Positions 1-12,700 are shown, numbered from the stretch's first letter. The stretch is DNA of 64,000 nucleotides from Acytostelium subglobosum LB1 (GCF_000787575.1 NW_012236522.1:124001-188000), one strand, 5' to 3'. The notes: generated from the sequence alone by a model not told the origin. Translations and numbers: made by a program.

Positions 1-1022
1 GTAGTCGTCGTGGTCGATGTTGATGTTGATGTTGTTGACGCCGCAGAGGCTGCAGCTGCAGCAGGAGCTGGACGCCTTGATAATGATGGTGAGTTGGATG
101 GTGATGTGGTGGAAGCAGAGGGAGAGTAACCAGTGGATGACGATGAGGATGATGTCGTGGACTTGGGTCGTCGTGGTGAACTTGGCGCAGACTTTGAAGA
201 TGACGATATCGATTGATTGTGTGAGTCCACTTTCAGCTGATGTGCTGCCACCAATGTGCTGACAACTGGTTGAGATGTTGCCTTTCCAATGTTGCTGGCA
301 ACAGCGTGTTGTGTCGCGGTTGCTGATGATTGTGCATGTGTGTCTGAGGCTGCTGCCTCGAAATCACGGATCATTCCAATGAGCTCCTAAAGTTGATGAT
401 GTCAGTAAGTGAAGTGAACTCGTCCAGACCTTTGATCAATCGAACATACAGTCTTTAGACGTAGTATAGTTGCAAATGTCGAACTCTTCATATGCTCCTC
501 TGCATTCTTGAACTGCTCGGCCGCAGAGTCTTTGTTGTTGGTGTGATGTGGCGCGAATGTCTTTAGCTTGCCAATGAGCGTGGACAGCTCGGCGATCTCA
601 TCATCGATTGCAGTCCTCCACGTCATGTCAATCGTTGCAGACGACTTGATATCGCTGTCCTCATCGGGAGCCTGTACACTTGTAATTGTAATAGGCATTG
701 TTGTTGTAATTGTTGCTGTGTCTATGTGTTGGCTTGAGTTGCTGTTGATGCTGCTGCTGCCATTCGGCCCCAGTTGCAGTTTAGCGTTGATCTGTTCTTT
801 GACAGCCAATGTATTGTTACCAAACTCTAACAACCAGGCATTGACACCCGTTGCTATATCATCATTCATTCTTTTCATCTGTTGATCAAAGTCATTCAAC
901 AATCTTGTTGTGTCCATTGTTGTTGTATCAATGTTGGTGTTGTTCATGTTTGTTGAGGCTACTGTTGATGAAACATTCAGACGATCAATATCATCTTTCA
1001 AGTCCTTAATGATGTCATTCAT
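1..1022 (-). CDS. Unknown coiled-coil / low-complexity protein, 3' end outside window
   Basis: The gene starts at 1022 and runs off the left edge, so at least 319 residues are visible. Exon 1 is 1022-450. A 63-base intron (449-387, GTATGT...TTTAG, phase 0) follows, and exon 2 is 386 to below 1. The N-terminal half is rich in Asp, Asn and Thr, with predicted helical stretches (MNDIIKDLKDDIDRLN; TAIDDEIAELSTLIGKLK). The helix resumes across the splice (LRLKT|ELIGMIRDFEAAAS). The visible end is Ser/Thr/Ala/Pro-rich low complexity. I recognise no domain, signal peptide or membrane segment. It is head-to-head with the F-box-like gene starting at 1215, about 190 bases apart. Function is unknown. 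The exon structure is well supported because reading continues without a stop to the window edge. Confidence 0.7.
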
Positions 1023-1214
1023 TCCTGTCTAGACACTTGTGTGTATATATTGAAGCAAAGTTGTTATCTGTTGACAACTTCAAAGAAAATGAAATGAAAG
1101 GTTGAAGTGAGGACTCCTCACTTTCATTCAACTGTCCAAATGACCCTCATTATACTCCATCATGATGGACTTGTTAATGTTATTATTACTCAACAAATAT
1201 ATAAATAATAAGTA

Positions 1215-2507
1215 ATGGATCAACTTCCATATATACCGGCAAGGTATATTGTCCATTATTTGTTGGACATTGAGTTGGAGTTTGAAGAGAGAATGAGCAA
1301 ATCGTTGACCAATTACAACAATAATATAATGATATCACTGGCACTTGTAAGCAAGATGTTCCATGGAATTGTATCAAAGAAACATGTCATCTTTAAAACA
1401 TGTGATCATCGTCAAATCCGCAACATTCTAAGGTCTCACTACTTTAACGAAGATAACAAATGGTCCCTGTGGCGCTCACTTCAACAGATTGACATAGACT
1501 CAAAATGGTGTCCCCATTTCAGATACAATGAAAGAAGGATTGATTTGTTAATGAACATACTCAACATTGATATAATTGGATGTAATAACATGGAGGACCT
1601 CATTCTGTTGGCGGCCAGAAATGCACCACTCAAAAGTGTTGGCAAGCTCGAACTCCAAACTGGGGACAAAGTGAGACTGGCAGTCCAACAGTTGCTACTA
1701 GTCAAAGACACTCTCTGCTACTTATCTATTTGGATACCAAAAGGTGACCTGGGCGAGGCAGTCCAGGCACTTACCATCCTCCTGCCCAGGCTCTCCAACC
1801 TCACACATATCGAACTTCTCCATGGACACATCAGCGTCTGTAATTCCCAACCTCAGTTTTATCAAGGAATCTTCCCATTACTGCTACAACTTCCATTGCT
1901 ACAGCACCTCTCGATTGGAGAGATCAAAATTCAACGGGGCAACTATGACTTCACGGCACTCTTTGTCGACTACCTTGAACAACAACAAACATTGACATCA
2001 CTACGACTCAACCATGTGGCATTCACTCATAGTGAGAGGCTGTTTGAGCTACTGCTTCAGAGCCCTCAATGTACAATCTCGCACCTGGACACCCCTCATT
2101 TGGACCATACGAGGATAACCAAACGACTTTCAAAGCTCAGCCATTATTGCCTCAGCGATTTTAATGGCTATGAAAATGTTGATCACCTAGAGTTGACCGT
2201 TCCTGTGCCCAAGAAGGAGCGAAGTCCCGATCGATGGAACTTAGTGTGTGATATCATTGCCAGCTGTCCGTCCATTCAACAACTGACAATAACGATGACG
2301 GCCAGCTCATTACCCCTAAGATTCTTGAATGCATTGAATTGGAACTATACATTGCGACGATTCTACTTGAAGAACGAGTCGGTTAGTGACCATATCGATC
2401 TCAGCCAACTGAACTTAGTCATACAGGCCCATCCAACAATAGAGAACAAGCAGATGAAAGACTATCTCATTCAAAATGGCAAGCACCGTGTCCACTTGGA
2501 TGTTTGA
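1215..2507 (+). CDS. F-box-like dictyostelid family protein, 430 aa
   Basis: Single-exon gene of 430 residues. The N-terminus (YIVHYLLDIELEFEERM, then MISLALVSKMFHGIVSKKH) has the pattern of a degenerate F-box helix followed by the LxLVSKxFH motif seen in many dictyostelid F-box-like proteins. The rest is a series of leucine-rich segments (LPRLSNLTHIELL, LLLQLPLLQHLSIGEI, LTSLRLNHVAF) that resemble irregular leucine-rich repeats. By analogy it could be a substrate adaptor for an SCF ubiquitin ligase, but nothing in the sequence names a target. It differs clearly from the F-box-like copies at 45.5-50.2 kb, which share a different N-terminus. The start at 1215 follows an AT-rich TATA-like stretch (1194-1210). 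Family placement is inferred. Confidence 0.7.
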   Translation: MDQLPYIPARYIVHYLLDIELEFEERMSKSLTNYNNNIMISLALVSKMFHGIVSKKHVIFKTCDHRQIRNILRSHYFNEDNKWSLWRSLQQIDIDSKWCPHFRYNERRIDLLMNILNIDIIGCNNMEDLILLAARNAPLKSVGKLELQTGDKVRLAVQQLLLVKDTLCYLSIWIPKGDLGEAVQALTILLPRLSNLTHIELLHGHISVCNSQPQFYQGIFPLLLQLPLLQHLSIGEIKIQRGNYDFTALFVDYLEQQQTLTSLRLNHVAFTHSERLFELLLQSPQCTISHLDTPHLDHTRITKRLSKLSHYCLSDFNGYENVDHLELTVPVPKKERSPDRWNLVCDIIASCPSIQQLTITMTASSLPLRFLNALNWNYTLRRFYLKNESVSDHIDLSQLNLVIQAHPTIENKQMKDYLIQNGKHRVHLDV

Positions 2508-2685
2508 TTGATCGAGCAAAGTTGATTGATTGATTGATCAGGGATGGAGGACCTCTCCATCCCCATAAAGGGAAGTTTAATATCAATGAATGAACGAATG
2601 ATTGATTGAATGATTGAATGATTGAATGAATGAAAGTGTGATTGTCTGTTTCCTGACTGCCAGTTTGCCTGGATGGGATGTTTGA

Positions 2686-3923
2686 TCAATCAAAGATTGG
2701 AATGAATTGATCGATCTTCTGCTTCATGTTCTGACTGATGCACTCAGCAATCCAGACGATGTTCCTGATCTCCTGCTCCCTCAGACGAACGTAGGCGTAG
2801 AACACGCCATATCCAAACTGATCCATAAAAGCCATGCGATTCAACTGGACCTCATGCTTGAAGAATGCGTCCTCAAGTGTGATCTCTGAGTTGACTCCTT
2901 CCGAGAAGAATGGTCTATATGCCTTATTGTTTGTTTGATTGGAATGAGTGAGTGAGTGAGTGAATGATTGATTGACGAGCAATGGAATGATTCCAACATA
3001 CTGTGTAGACATCGAGAACTGAACGAACAGAGTCGACGTCCTCTGCTTTGGCGAGACGAGCAGTGCCCTCGGGGTAGAGGACACCGATGGCTGGGTACAG
3101 CTTCTCACGGTCGTCCTTGGTGAGCTCGGTGGCACCGAACGAGTTGATGGTGATGTTGATTGATCTGCGATCGGCCTCAAAGTTGAGGATGTCGTTCATG
3201 ATCAAGGCGGTCTGTCCACCGACGATGTTGCAGTAGTGATGGAAGTCCTCCAGATAGGCCTTGAACAGTGTGTTTCTGATGATCTCGATGTTCATCTCGT
3301 CGAGATCCTCCTCGCTCAAGCAGTTCTGGATGTAGGGTGCGAGCGGCGTGTCGATCAGCACCAAGTTGTAGAGGTCGGCGACGCTGTGCACCACCGACAG
3401 AGTGGCCATCGACTTGAACAGGCCGAGTGGGTGGCACTTCTCCACCAGCTCAGTGACGTCGCGCTCGTGCAGAGTGCCCGTGATCAGCAGGACGACGTTG
3501 TCAATCATGTATCCATAGCATATATAGTCCAAAAAGGTCGACAGTGGCTCGACAGCCTGGTTACGAATGTGATTGAACTCGTCCACCAACTTCAGTGTGG
3601 CCTTCTCTGCAATGTTTGTTGTGTGTAGTGGGCTTGGTTCGCCAGCCAAGAAGTCGCCATAGTCTGTCTGGGTAAGATGTAACTTCATATCTGGAGTGTG
3701 ATGGTCAGTATGGGATAGTTCCATTCCATTCCAAATTTGGTCACTGGGGACTACCACTCTGATACCTACCCTCAAGGTTGTCGCATTGACGGAGATTGGA
3801 GTAGTCACTGGCGACAAGTATTCCCTTTCGGAAACCTCTGAGCAAGGCCTCAAGATAACCATCATCCTTGTTGAATGTGAACATGCCACCATGTGTTCTG
3901 GCTCCAAATGAGAACATACCCAT
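2686..3923 (-). CDS. vatD-1: V-type proton ATPase V0 subunit d
   Basis: Subunit d of the membrane V0 sector couples the central rotor stalk to the proteolipid ring on acidic organelles and the contractile vacuole. Three exons join to 359 residues, close to the usual 350: 3923-3770, 3690-3002 and 2922-2686. Introns are 3769-3691 and 3001-2923 (79 bases each). The family is clear from the N-terminus ([18 protein letters not shown]), the conserved [15 protein letters not shown] across the first splice, TDYGDFLA, and the C-terminus [20 protein letters not shown] ending IPIF. The second acceptor could also be read a few bases downstream at CATATAG, but GCATATAGA keeps the conserved Y-R-x-F-F pattern. 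It is divergent from a Pkr1-like V-ATPase assembly gene at 4880. The symbol follows the D. discoideum orthologue. Confidence 0.95.
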
Positions 3924-4879
3924 GTTTATGTATATGTATGTATGTATAAATATAAATATATATCTGTAAGGAAGTATAAACTTGAACTAAATGTGACCCT
4001 TTTGTGACTCTTTCAGGAGAGTGCTGGTGGGTACTCAATGTGTTTGGTGGTACCCTGCATGCTGTCTGTCTCTCTGTCTCCATCAGAACAGGCCAAATGG
4101 CCTTTTTGTTTTTTTTTGTCAAACACATCACACCAGATCGAAAATCACGAATTGGATATTGAAATATCAACAAAATCATCCCTGTGTAAAAATAGACCAG
4201 GACTTGGACTAAGTTGTGCAATGATATAAACTGGGCTTGTGTCTACACAGGTAGTCTTCATTACACTCCTCCACTCTCTATCAGACCCTGGTGTGATGTT
4301 GATTGATTTATCTCTTCATTCAGACATGTTGTTGTATTGGAATCTGATCATTTATATATAAATATTAATGTTGGTTGATGGAATTCAGTATGATTGATTG
4401 ATTGATTGAGTCTGTCGTGAACGAGGTAGTATAAAGTTGAATTGAGTGGATAAGATATAATGACATCAATAAGATATATCATTGGAATTTTACAAACTAA
4501 CTGTAGTTGAAGCAGTAGCAGTAGTAGTAGTAGGAGTTGGTTATGTAATGTAGTATAACAAAGATTGATTGATTGGTGGAGTCAATGAGAAGTTGGAAGT
4601 CAACAAAGTTTGACTTTTAATTTGAATGAATTTTGAAATCCAATTGTGTGAGGTGATGTGTTACTGAAGAGTGGTCCAACTCCCCCACAACTCATACCAC
4701 ACTCTGCAGAATAATGCTGCACCTCCTGGCTCTCAGCAGGAGGAAATGAATGAATGAATGTGCTGACTCTCCAAACATCAATCATTTGATACTTATACAA
4801 CAACAACTACTGTAATCAATTAAATACATATACTTTATTTACATTTATAACTTATACAATACCTCATATATATATAATA
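3924..4879. promoter_or_regulatory. Divergent spacer between V-ATPase d and Pkr1-like genes
   Basis: This spacer of 956 bases separates two head-to-head genes, so it should hold both promoters. It contains TATA-like AT tracts beside each start (about 3925-3965 and 4820-4879), a T-rich run near 4110-4120, and TGAT tetranucleotide runs near 4390-4410 and 4564-4576. I see no convincing gene in it; the short open frames lack family features and have no splice partners. Confidence 0.55.
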
Positions 4880-5917
4880 ATGGCCGGAAAGAAGAAGTCA
4901 AACAATGTCAAGCCAGTCACTTTCGAGGTGACCGATTCAGTTGAGTTGGTTGCTGCACAAGCACCACCTCCCGCCAAGGGTGCCAAGAAGAACACTGCTG
5001 CTGCACCAGTCCAAGCAGTGGCACCAGTTGTTGTTGCACCAGTTGTCGCACCAACCAAGCCAGTAGCCACACCAGTCGTCGAAGACAACAACAACAACAA
5101 TAACAACAATAACAATGAGGGAAGCAAGAAGAAGAAACAAATACAACTACCACAGCAGACCAAGGCTGCCCCCGTCAAGAGCCTGCGAGTAAACACCTTC
5201 ATCTCTGTGCTCGGACTTGAGGAGGATGGCCCCGTTGAGGCTGCCCCTGTCAAGAAGGAGGACAAGCAGAAGAAGCAGACGCTGACAAAGCAGCAACAAC
5301 AACAACAACAACAACAAAAGAAGAAGCAGCTGCAACAGGCTGCCGAGATTAAGCTGGCCAAGCAGCGCGAGGAGGAGAAGCTGCTCGCCGCCGCCGCCGC
5401 CAAGGCCGAGCAAAAGAAGCCCGCTGCCCCAGCCCCAGTCGCCGCCGCCAAGCCAAAGCAGCAGCCAGTCGCTGTCGCTGCTGAGAAGAAGCAACAAAAG
5501 GTCAACACCAAGAGCGCCAGCTCCAATGACCAAAGCTGGGTGGTCACCCTTATGGAGTCCATCGTGACACCAGGCATCCCATCATCCGTGTACAAGATCA
5601 TCATCCTCTGTCTCTTTGGTATCCTCACCATCTCAATGGCAACCCTCGCTGCCTCTGGACTGAGTTACAACTACATGCTCATCCTCGGTCTCTTGGTCGT
5701 CGGTCTCGCTATTTCATTGTTCTAGTATGTATTCAATTTCAATCAATCAATCAACGCCAAATCAATCCATGATCACTAACATTCCCTCGCACACCCATAC
5801 CATATTAACAACTCAACTCATCATCACTTTAGTTACTTCACTGAGTTCACAGGTGGCAAGTCAAGTGGTAACAACAATGCCATCAGCAACAAGAGATCAG
5901 CAAAGAAGACCAAGTAA
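4880..5917 (+). CDS. pkr1: Pkr1-type V-ATPase assembly factor with long low-complexity N-terminus
   Basis: Yeast Pkr1 is a small ER membrane protein needed to assemble the V0 sector. Here exon 1 (4880-5724) and exon 2 (5833-5917) join across a 108-base intron (GTATGT...TTTAG) to give 309 residues. Residues about 225-300 match the Pkr1 layout: a short amphipathic start (WVVTLMESIVTPGIPSSVYK, compare the yeast W-E-S-V-F-x-P-G motif), two membrane helices, then an aromatic turn completed only after splicing (ISLFYYFTEFTGGK) and a basic tail ending KRSAKKTK. The first 220 residues are Ala/Pro/Lys/Gln-rich with runs of Asn (10) and Gln (9 and more), which yeast Pkr1 lacks. Without the splice the protein would end at a stop in the second helix. 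It is divergent from V-ATPase subunit d. Homology is by eye and rests on a short domain. Confidence 0.75.
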
Positions 5918-6129
5918 TCAATAATAATTAATAAAACACGCAAAAAGTGTATGCAAACAGGAGTAACAAAAGTTAAGATGAAAGATTAAGCCACACGCTG
6001 GTTGGTTGTTGTTGTAGTTAATTGTAGCCCCTGGAACTGTGGAGTGTGTAGCACCTGGAAGTATGGATGAGTGATATATCATTGATTCATAACCACCACC
6101 AACCACCAGCAACAACAACATATTGTGAG

Positions 6130-6130
<1 letters not shown>

Positions 6131-6164
<34 letters not shown>
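6131..6164. repeat. TGAT/GATT tetranucleotide microsatellite
   Basis: Eight and a half uninterrupted copies of a GATT unit. It is one of many such runs in spacers and introns of this window. Confidence 0.95.
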
Positions 6165-6395
6165 GGGCACATAATTGCCCTGAGGCACACTCATCAAATA
6201 TTCATCCATACAAATCATTGTAATTGAGGTCAAGTGTGTTTATGTGTTGCAAGCACTTGGTAGTGTAGGCTTGTTATATAACACATTTGAGTTGTACATG
6301 TAATTGGTCACTAATTCATTCATTCATGCAATCACTTACTCATCTTACACATCTTACTCCTTCATGAGTTCATGTGGTGATTATGATCAGATGAG

Positions 6396-6420
6396 TGAAT
6401 GAATGAATGAATGAATGAAT
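6396..6420. repeat. TGAA tetranucleotide microsatellite
   Basis: About six uninterrupted copies of a TGAA unit in the spacer upstream of the colossin gene. Confidence 0.9.
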
Positions 6421-6572
6421 ATATGAGTTAATGATGGATGAATGAATGCAAGAGTGGGTAATTTAGTGGTCGACACTTCTCCTACATTGAGGCACCTACA
6501 CGAATCGTGAATTACTCAGGGCTTGTTCATACGATTAATGAAACAGGTTTGACAATTCGCAGGATGAGCCTT

Positions 6573-6592
6573 TATATTGAAGCTTCAATATA
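6573..6592. promoter_or_regulatory. Perfect 20-base palindrome upstream of colossin
   Basis: The bases read TATATTGAAG followed by its exact reverse complement, CTTCAATATA. It sits about 195 bases before the colossin start and just upstream of the TATA-rich block. A dimeric transcription-factor site is possible, but the regulator is unknown. Confidence 0.4.
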
Positions 6593-6785
6593 TATTACTC
6601 TCTCCAAGCTAACATATTATTTATATATAAATATTGATATATATTTATATATATATAATAAATAAGCCCCGGATAAATCAATAATAAAAATAATAATAAT
6701 ATTGAATAAGGATACTGGATAATTCCAAACTACTCCAACAACAACTACAACACCACTAAATTGAAGTCTCTTTTATTCTCATAAA

Positions 6786-9700
6786 ATGGGACTTAACAAA
6801 ATAGGATACCTCTTGGTATTCACTTTGTTGTTCTTTTTGGTAGCAAGAACTGGTATGTTTCCAATCACATCCAACTTCCATCTTCCAACTTCCAACTTCC
6901 GACATCCACTCAACCACAAAATTTCAGTTTCGAAACAAATACTAATTCCTTTCACTCATTCAATCATAAGATGCCTTCATTGGAGAATGCCAGCTACAAT
7001 GCCCATTCGACCATGTTTGTTGCCAACCTTCGGCCAGCTTGTTACCAAAGTGTATTCCAAAGTGTTACTTCAAGACTTGTCCAAAGGACACAGTGTGCAA
7101 TGTGCACCCTGAGACTGGTGAGGCATGTTGCGTTAATGTAAACCCAACCTCGTCATCATTGTCATCGACATTTGCCACTACAACAGTGTCAACTCAATCA
7201 ACTGTCGCATCGACTGTTGCCTCCACCATTGCATCCACTGGATCGTCGTCCACGACCGTCTCGACAGTGGCCACTACAACAGTGTCTACAGCATCATTGA
7301 CTGCGTCGACCGTTGCTACCACCACTGCATCCACTTCAGCATCGTCGTCGTCCACATCAGTGTCGACAGTGGCCACTACCACAGTTTCTACTCAATCGAC
7401 AACTGCGTCGACTATCGCTTCAACAGTGGCTCAGGTGACCAGCACTTTGCCAATCTCATCCACTGTCGCCACGACAACAGTGTCAACTCAGTCGACAACC
7501 GCATCGACTATTGTCACATCTGGAGAGATCCCGGTTGTATCAACATCTGCCTCAACATCAGCCTCGACTCAGTCCACTGTTGCCACCACCACAGTGTCGA
7601 CAACATCGTCTGGCGCCGTTACTACAACTGCTACCACCACTGTGTCCACTGCATCGACTGTTGCATCCACTTCCGCGTCGACAACGTCACCAACGTCATC
7701 CGCGCCAGTGACCACAACTGTCTCGACGACGGTATCAACTCAATCAACGATTGCGTCAACATCGGCTTCTACTACCCTAGTCCCACCCATTACAACAGGT
7801 GCCTCGACATCGGCCTCGACCCAGTCTACAGTTGCTACCACCACGGTGTCAACTGTCGCTTCTGGACCAATTACCACCACTGCCTCAACAACAGTGTCTA
7901 CTGCATCCACTGTGGCTACCACCACCGTTTCGACCACCTCCATCCCAGTGACCACAACTGTGTCTACGACCGTTACTACCACAGCATCAACTACTGTGAC
8001 GACTACCGCCTCGCAAACTACCTCGCCAGTGACCACCACAGTAACCACCACCGTTTCGACGACAGCGTCAACTGCATCCACTGTTGCTACCACCACTGTG
8101 TCGCCAGTTACCACCACTGCCTCAACAACAGTGACAACTACCGCCACCCCAACTTCCTCGACAACAGCAACAACGACAGTGTCGACCACTTCTGCACCAA
8201 CCACCACTGCATCAACAACAGTGTCGACAGCATCTACGACTGTGTCGACCACCTCCTCCCCAACCACCTCCGAGCCGGTGACCACTACCGTGTCCACAGG
8301 TGCCACAACAATGACCACCATTGCATCAACCACCGTGTCGACTACCTCGCCAACTACCTCGGTGCCAGTGACAACAACAGTGACCACAACAGCTTCTACG
8401 ACAGCATCAACTATTGTTTCCACCACCTCCTCGCCAACTACGTCGGAGCCAGTGACTACCACAGCTTCAACAACAGTGTCGACAGCATCAACAACAGCAT
8501 CGACGACAGTGTCAACCACCGCCCCATCTACCACTGCATCAACTACTGTGTCAACCACCTCCATCCCAACTACCACAACAACAGCAACAACAACTGCGTC
8601 GACCACCGCCCCTCCAACTACCACTGCATCAACAACAGTGTCGACTACCTCCATCCCAACCACGACCACAACTGCAACAACTACTGCGTCGACTACCTCA
8701 CCAGTAACAACAACATCATCGACCACTTCTGCCCCAGTTCAGAAGTACCGCATCATTGGTTACTCCTGGATTGATTCCAATGATGATGGTGTGTCCAACG
8801 CTGGAGAGCCATGGTTGGGAGGAATGAAGGGCGCCCTGCACAAGTGTACCCCATCCAAGAACGTCCGTCCTCTGAGGAGAAAGGTCACCTGCACCAAGCT
8901 TGGCGATTTCACTACCGATGCCTCCAAGAGATACAGTGGCTTCAACTTTGAGGACCTTGACGAGGGTCAGTACTGCATCGAGATGAACGACCCCAAGGGC
9001 ACCTACGCCCACTCTAAAATGGGCCCAGACAACACCTACAACTCAACTGGCTGGAGCTGCTTCAAACTCGATGCATTGACTACCAACTCTAACAAGACCA
9101 TCTCTGTGCCAGCCGGATACAAGCCAATTGGTCCAGAGCCAGTGTACACCATCCGTGGTTACTCATGGATTGACTCCAACAAGGACGGTGTGTCCAACAC
9201 TGGTGAGCCATGGTTGGGCGACATGGTTGGACAACTGACCACCGTCGATGGCAAGGTCATTGGCAACTTTACCACCGACGCATCCAAGAGATACGATGGC
9301 TTCCGTTTCGACAACCTCAAGCAAGGTGGCTACTGTGTCACTATCAAGGACCCAAAGAAGGCCTACGAGAATGGACCAATGGGCACCGACAACAAGGTCG
9401 ACCCAGCCACCCAGAAGTACTGCTTCTCTGTCGACTCGTCCACCGTCGACTCATCAAACATCTTCAATGTCCCAATGGGATTCGTCCCACTTCCACCAGT
9501 CCCAAGATACACCCTCCACGGTTACTCCTGGATTGACACCAGCAAGGATGGTATCTCAAACGTTGGCGAGCCATGGTTGGGCGGCATGAGTGGTATTTTG
9601 ACAGACGACAAGGGCAATGAGATCAGCACCTTCACCACCGACGCTTCCAAGAGGTATGATGGCTACAGAATTGAGGGCTTGGCCGCAGGCAAGTACTGCC

Positions 9701-12700
9701 TCAAGATCTTCGACCCCAAGGGCGAGTACAAGAATACTCCATCTGGCATTGACAGCAAGTTCAACACTACCTCCCAGCACTGCTTCACTTTGGATGACAC
9801 CACCGTCGACTCCAAGAAGGAGCTTTCACTCCCAGCCGGATTTGAGCCAGTTGGACCAGAGCCCTTATACACCATCCGTGGCTACTCATGGAATGATTCC
9901 AACAAGAATGGCGTTTCCGAGGTTGGTGAGCCATGGTTGGGCGGCATGACCGGAACATTGACCACCAGCGATGGCACTTTGATTGGCCCAATCACCACTG
10001 ATGCCGCCAAGAAGTACGATGGCTTCCGCTTCGACAACCTCAAGCAAGGTGGCTACTGTGTCAAGATCAGTGATCCAACCAAGGCCTACCAAAATGGACC
10101 AATGGGCACCGACAACAAGGTCAACCCACTCACTCAAAAGTACTGCTTCTCCCTTGATTCCTCCACCGCCGACTCCAACAAGATCTTCAACGTTCCCGCC
10201 GGATTCATTCCAACTGTTCCAGGCCCCAAGTACACCATCCGTGGTTACTCATGGATTGACACCAGCAAGGATGGTGTTTCCAGCGCTGGCGAGCCATGGT
10301 TGGGAGGCATGAGTGGAGTGCTCATGGACGACAAGGGTAATGAGTTGACCACCTTCACAACTGACGCCGCCAAGAGATACGATGGTTTCCGCATTGAGAA
10401 CCTCGAGCCAGGCAAGTACTGCCTCAAGATCTCCGACCCCAAGGGCCAGTACAAGACTGGACCAATTGGCACCGATAACAAGTTCAACTCCAGCTCTATT
10501 AACTGCTTCACATTGGATGCCACCACCGTCAACTCCAAGAATGAACTGAACATCGCCGCCGGGTTCGAACCAATTGGCCCCGAGCCCAAGTACACCATCC
10601 GTGGATACTCATGGAATGATTCCAACAAGAATGGCAAGTCAGAGACTGGTGAGCCATGGTTGGGAGGCATGACCGGCACACTCACCGACATTGATGACAA
10701 GGAGATTGGCACATTCACCACTGACGCCGCCAAGAAGTATGATGGCTTCCGCTTCGACAACCTCAAGCAAGGTGGCTACTGCATCAAGATCAGCGATCCA
10801 ACCAAGGCCTACCAGAACGGTCCGATGGGCACCGACAACAAGGTTGACCCATCAGCCCAGAAGTACTGCTTCTCTGTTGACTCATCTACTGTCGACTCAT
10901 CAAACATTTTCAATGTCCCAATGGGATTCGTTCCAACTCCAACCACACCTCAATACACCCTCCGTGGTTACTCATGGATCGACACTAGCAAGGACGGTGT
11001 TTCCAATGCTGGTGAGCCATGGTTGGGCGGCATGAAGGGAGAGCTTACGGACTCGACTGGCAAGGTGATCAACACATTCACAACCGACGCCTCCAAGAGG
11101 TATGATGGCTTCCGTATCGAGAAGCTCAATCCAGGCAAGTACTGTCTCAAGATCACCGATCCCACCGGTGGATACAAGACTGGACCAATGGGTACCGACA
11201 ACAAGTTCAACGAATCTTCAATCAACTGCTTCACATTGGACGCCACCACCGTCAACTCCAAGGGCGAGTTGGATATCGCAGCTGGTTTCGTACCAGCTGG
11301 AACTGAGCCAGTGTACACCATCCGTGGATACTCATGGATCGACTCCAACAAGAATGGCAAGTCAGAGGCTGGTGAGCCATGGCTGGGTGACATGACTGGC
11401 ACATTGACCGACATTGATGGCAAGGAGATTGGCACCTTCACCACTGACGCCGCCAAGAAGTACGATGGCTTCCGCTTTGACAACATGAAGCAAGGTGGAT
11501 ATTGTATCAAGATCAGTGATCCAAAGAAGGCCTACGACAATGGACCCATGGGAGATGACAACAAGATCAACCCATCAACTCAGAAGTACTGTTTCTCCGT
11601 CGATGCTACCACTGTTGACTCGTCCATGATATTCAACATTCCAGCTGGATTCATCCCAACTGTTCCAGGCCCCAAGTACACCATCCGTGGATACTCATGG
11701 GTTGACTCTAACAAGGATGGAGTCTCCAACACTGGTGAACCATGGTTGGGAGGCATGAGTGGTGTGCTCATGGACGAGAATGGAAATACTCTCCGAACAT
11801 TCACCACCGACGCTTCCAAGAGATACGATGGCTTCAGATATGAGAACCTCAACCCAGGCAAGTACTGCCTCAAGATCTCCGACCCCAATGGTGGATACAA
11901 GACTGGACCAATTGGCACCGACAACAAGTTCAACTCCTCATCCATCAACTGTTTCATTTTGGATGCCACCACTGTCAATTCAGCTGGCATCCTTGATGTC
12001 GCCGCAGGATTCGTACCAGTTGGAACTGAGCCAGTGTACACCATCCGTGGATACTCATGGATCGACTCCAACAAGAATGGCAAGTCAGAGGCTGGTGAGC
12101 CATGGCTGGGTGACATGACTGGCACATTGACCGACATTGATGGCAAGGAGATTGGCACATTCACCACCGACACCTCCAAGAAGTATGATGGCTTCCGCTT
12201 CGACAACATGAAGCAAGGTGGCTACTGTGTCAAGATCAGTGATCCAAAGAAGACCTATGATAATGGACCAATGGGCGATGACAACAAGATCAACCCATCA
12301 ACTCAGAAGTACTGTTTCTCCGTCGATGCCACCACAGTCGACTCATCCAAACAGTTCAATATTCCCGCCGGATTCGTTCCAGCTGTCGTAGGCCCCAAGT
12401 ACACCATCCGTGGATACTCATGGATTGATGCCAACAAGGATGGAGTCTCCAACACTGGCGAGGCATGGTTGGGAGGCATGAGTGGAGTGCTAATGGATGG
12501 TGATGGAAATACCCTCAAAACATTCACCACCGATGCCTCCAAGAGATACGATGGCTTCAGGTTTGAGAACCTCAACCCAGGCAAGTACTGCCTCAAGATC
12601 TCCGACCCCAATGGTGGATACAAGACTGGACCAATTGGCACCGACAACAAGTTCAACTCCTCATCAATCTACTGCTTCACATTGGACGCAACAACCGTCA

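Larger units (their letters stand above)
5918..6785. other. Intergenic spacer with tetranucleotide repeats and colossin promoter
   Basis: No gene is visible. The stretch holds a TGAT run, a GAAT run, a 20-base palindrome and a TATA-rich block (about 6605-6665) that is probably the colossin core promoter. The last 60 bases before the ATG are rich in CAAC/ACTAC, like the leaders of other genes here. Confidence 0.5.

Noticed and set aside
4864-5631. Cys/Ser/Leu-rich minus-strand frames opposite the Pkr1-like gene
   Set aside because: They arise from Gln and Ala codon runs read backwards; the plus-strand gene has introns and conserved membrane helices.
7740-8726. Long open frame on the minus strand opposite the colossin stalk (Val/Asp/Ala repeats)
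   Set aside because: It is a by-product of the Thr/Ser codon pattern (ACN and TCN read in reverse as Val, Asp, Glu). It has no start context or family similarity.
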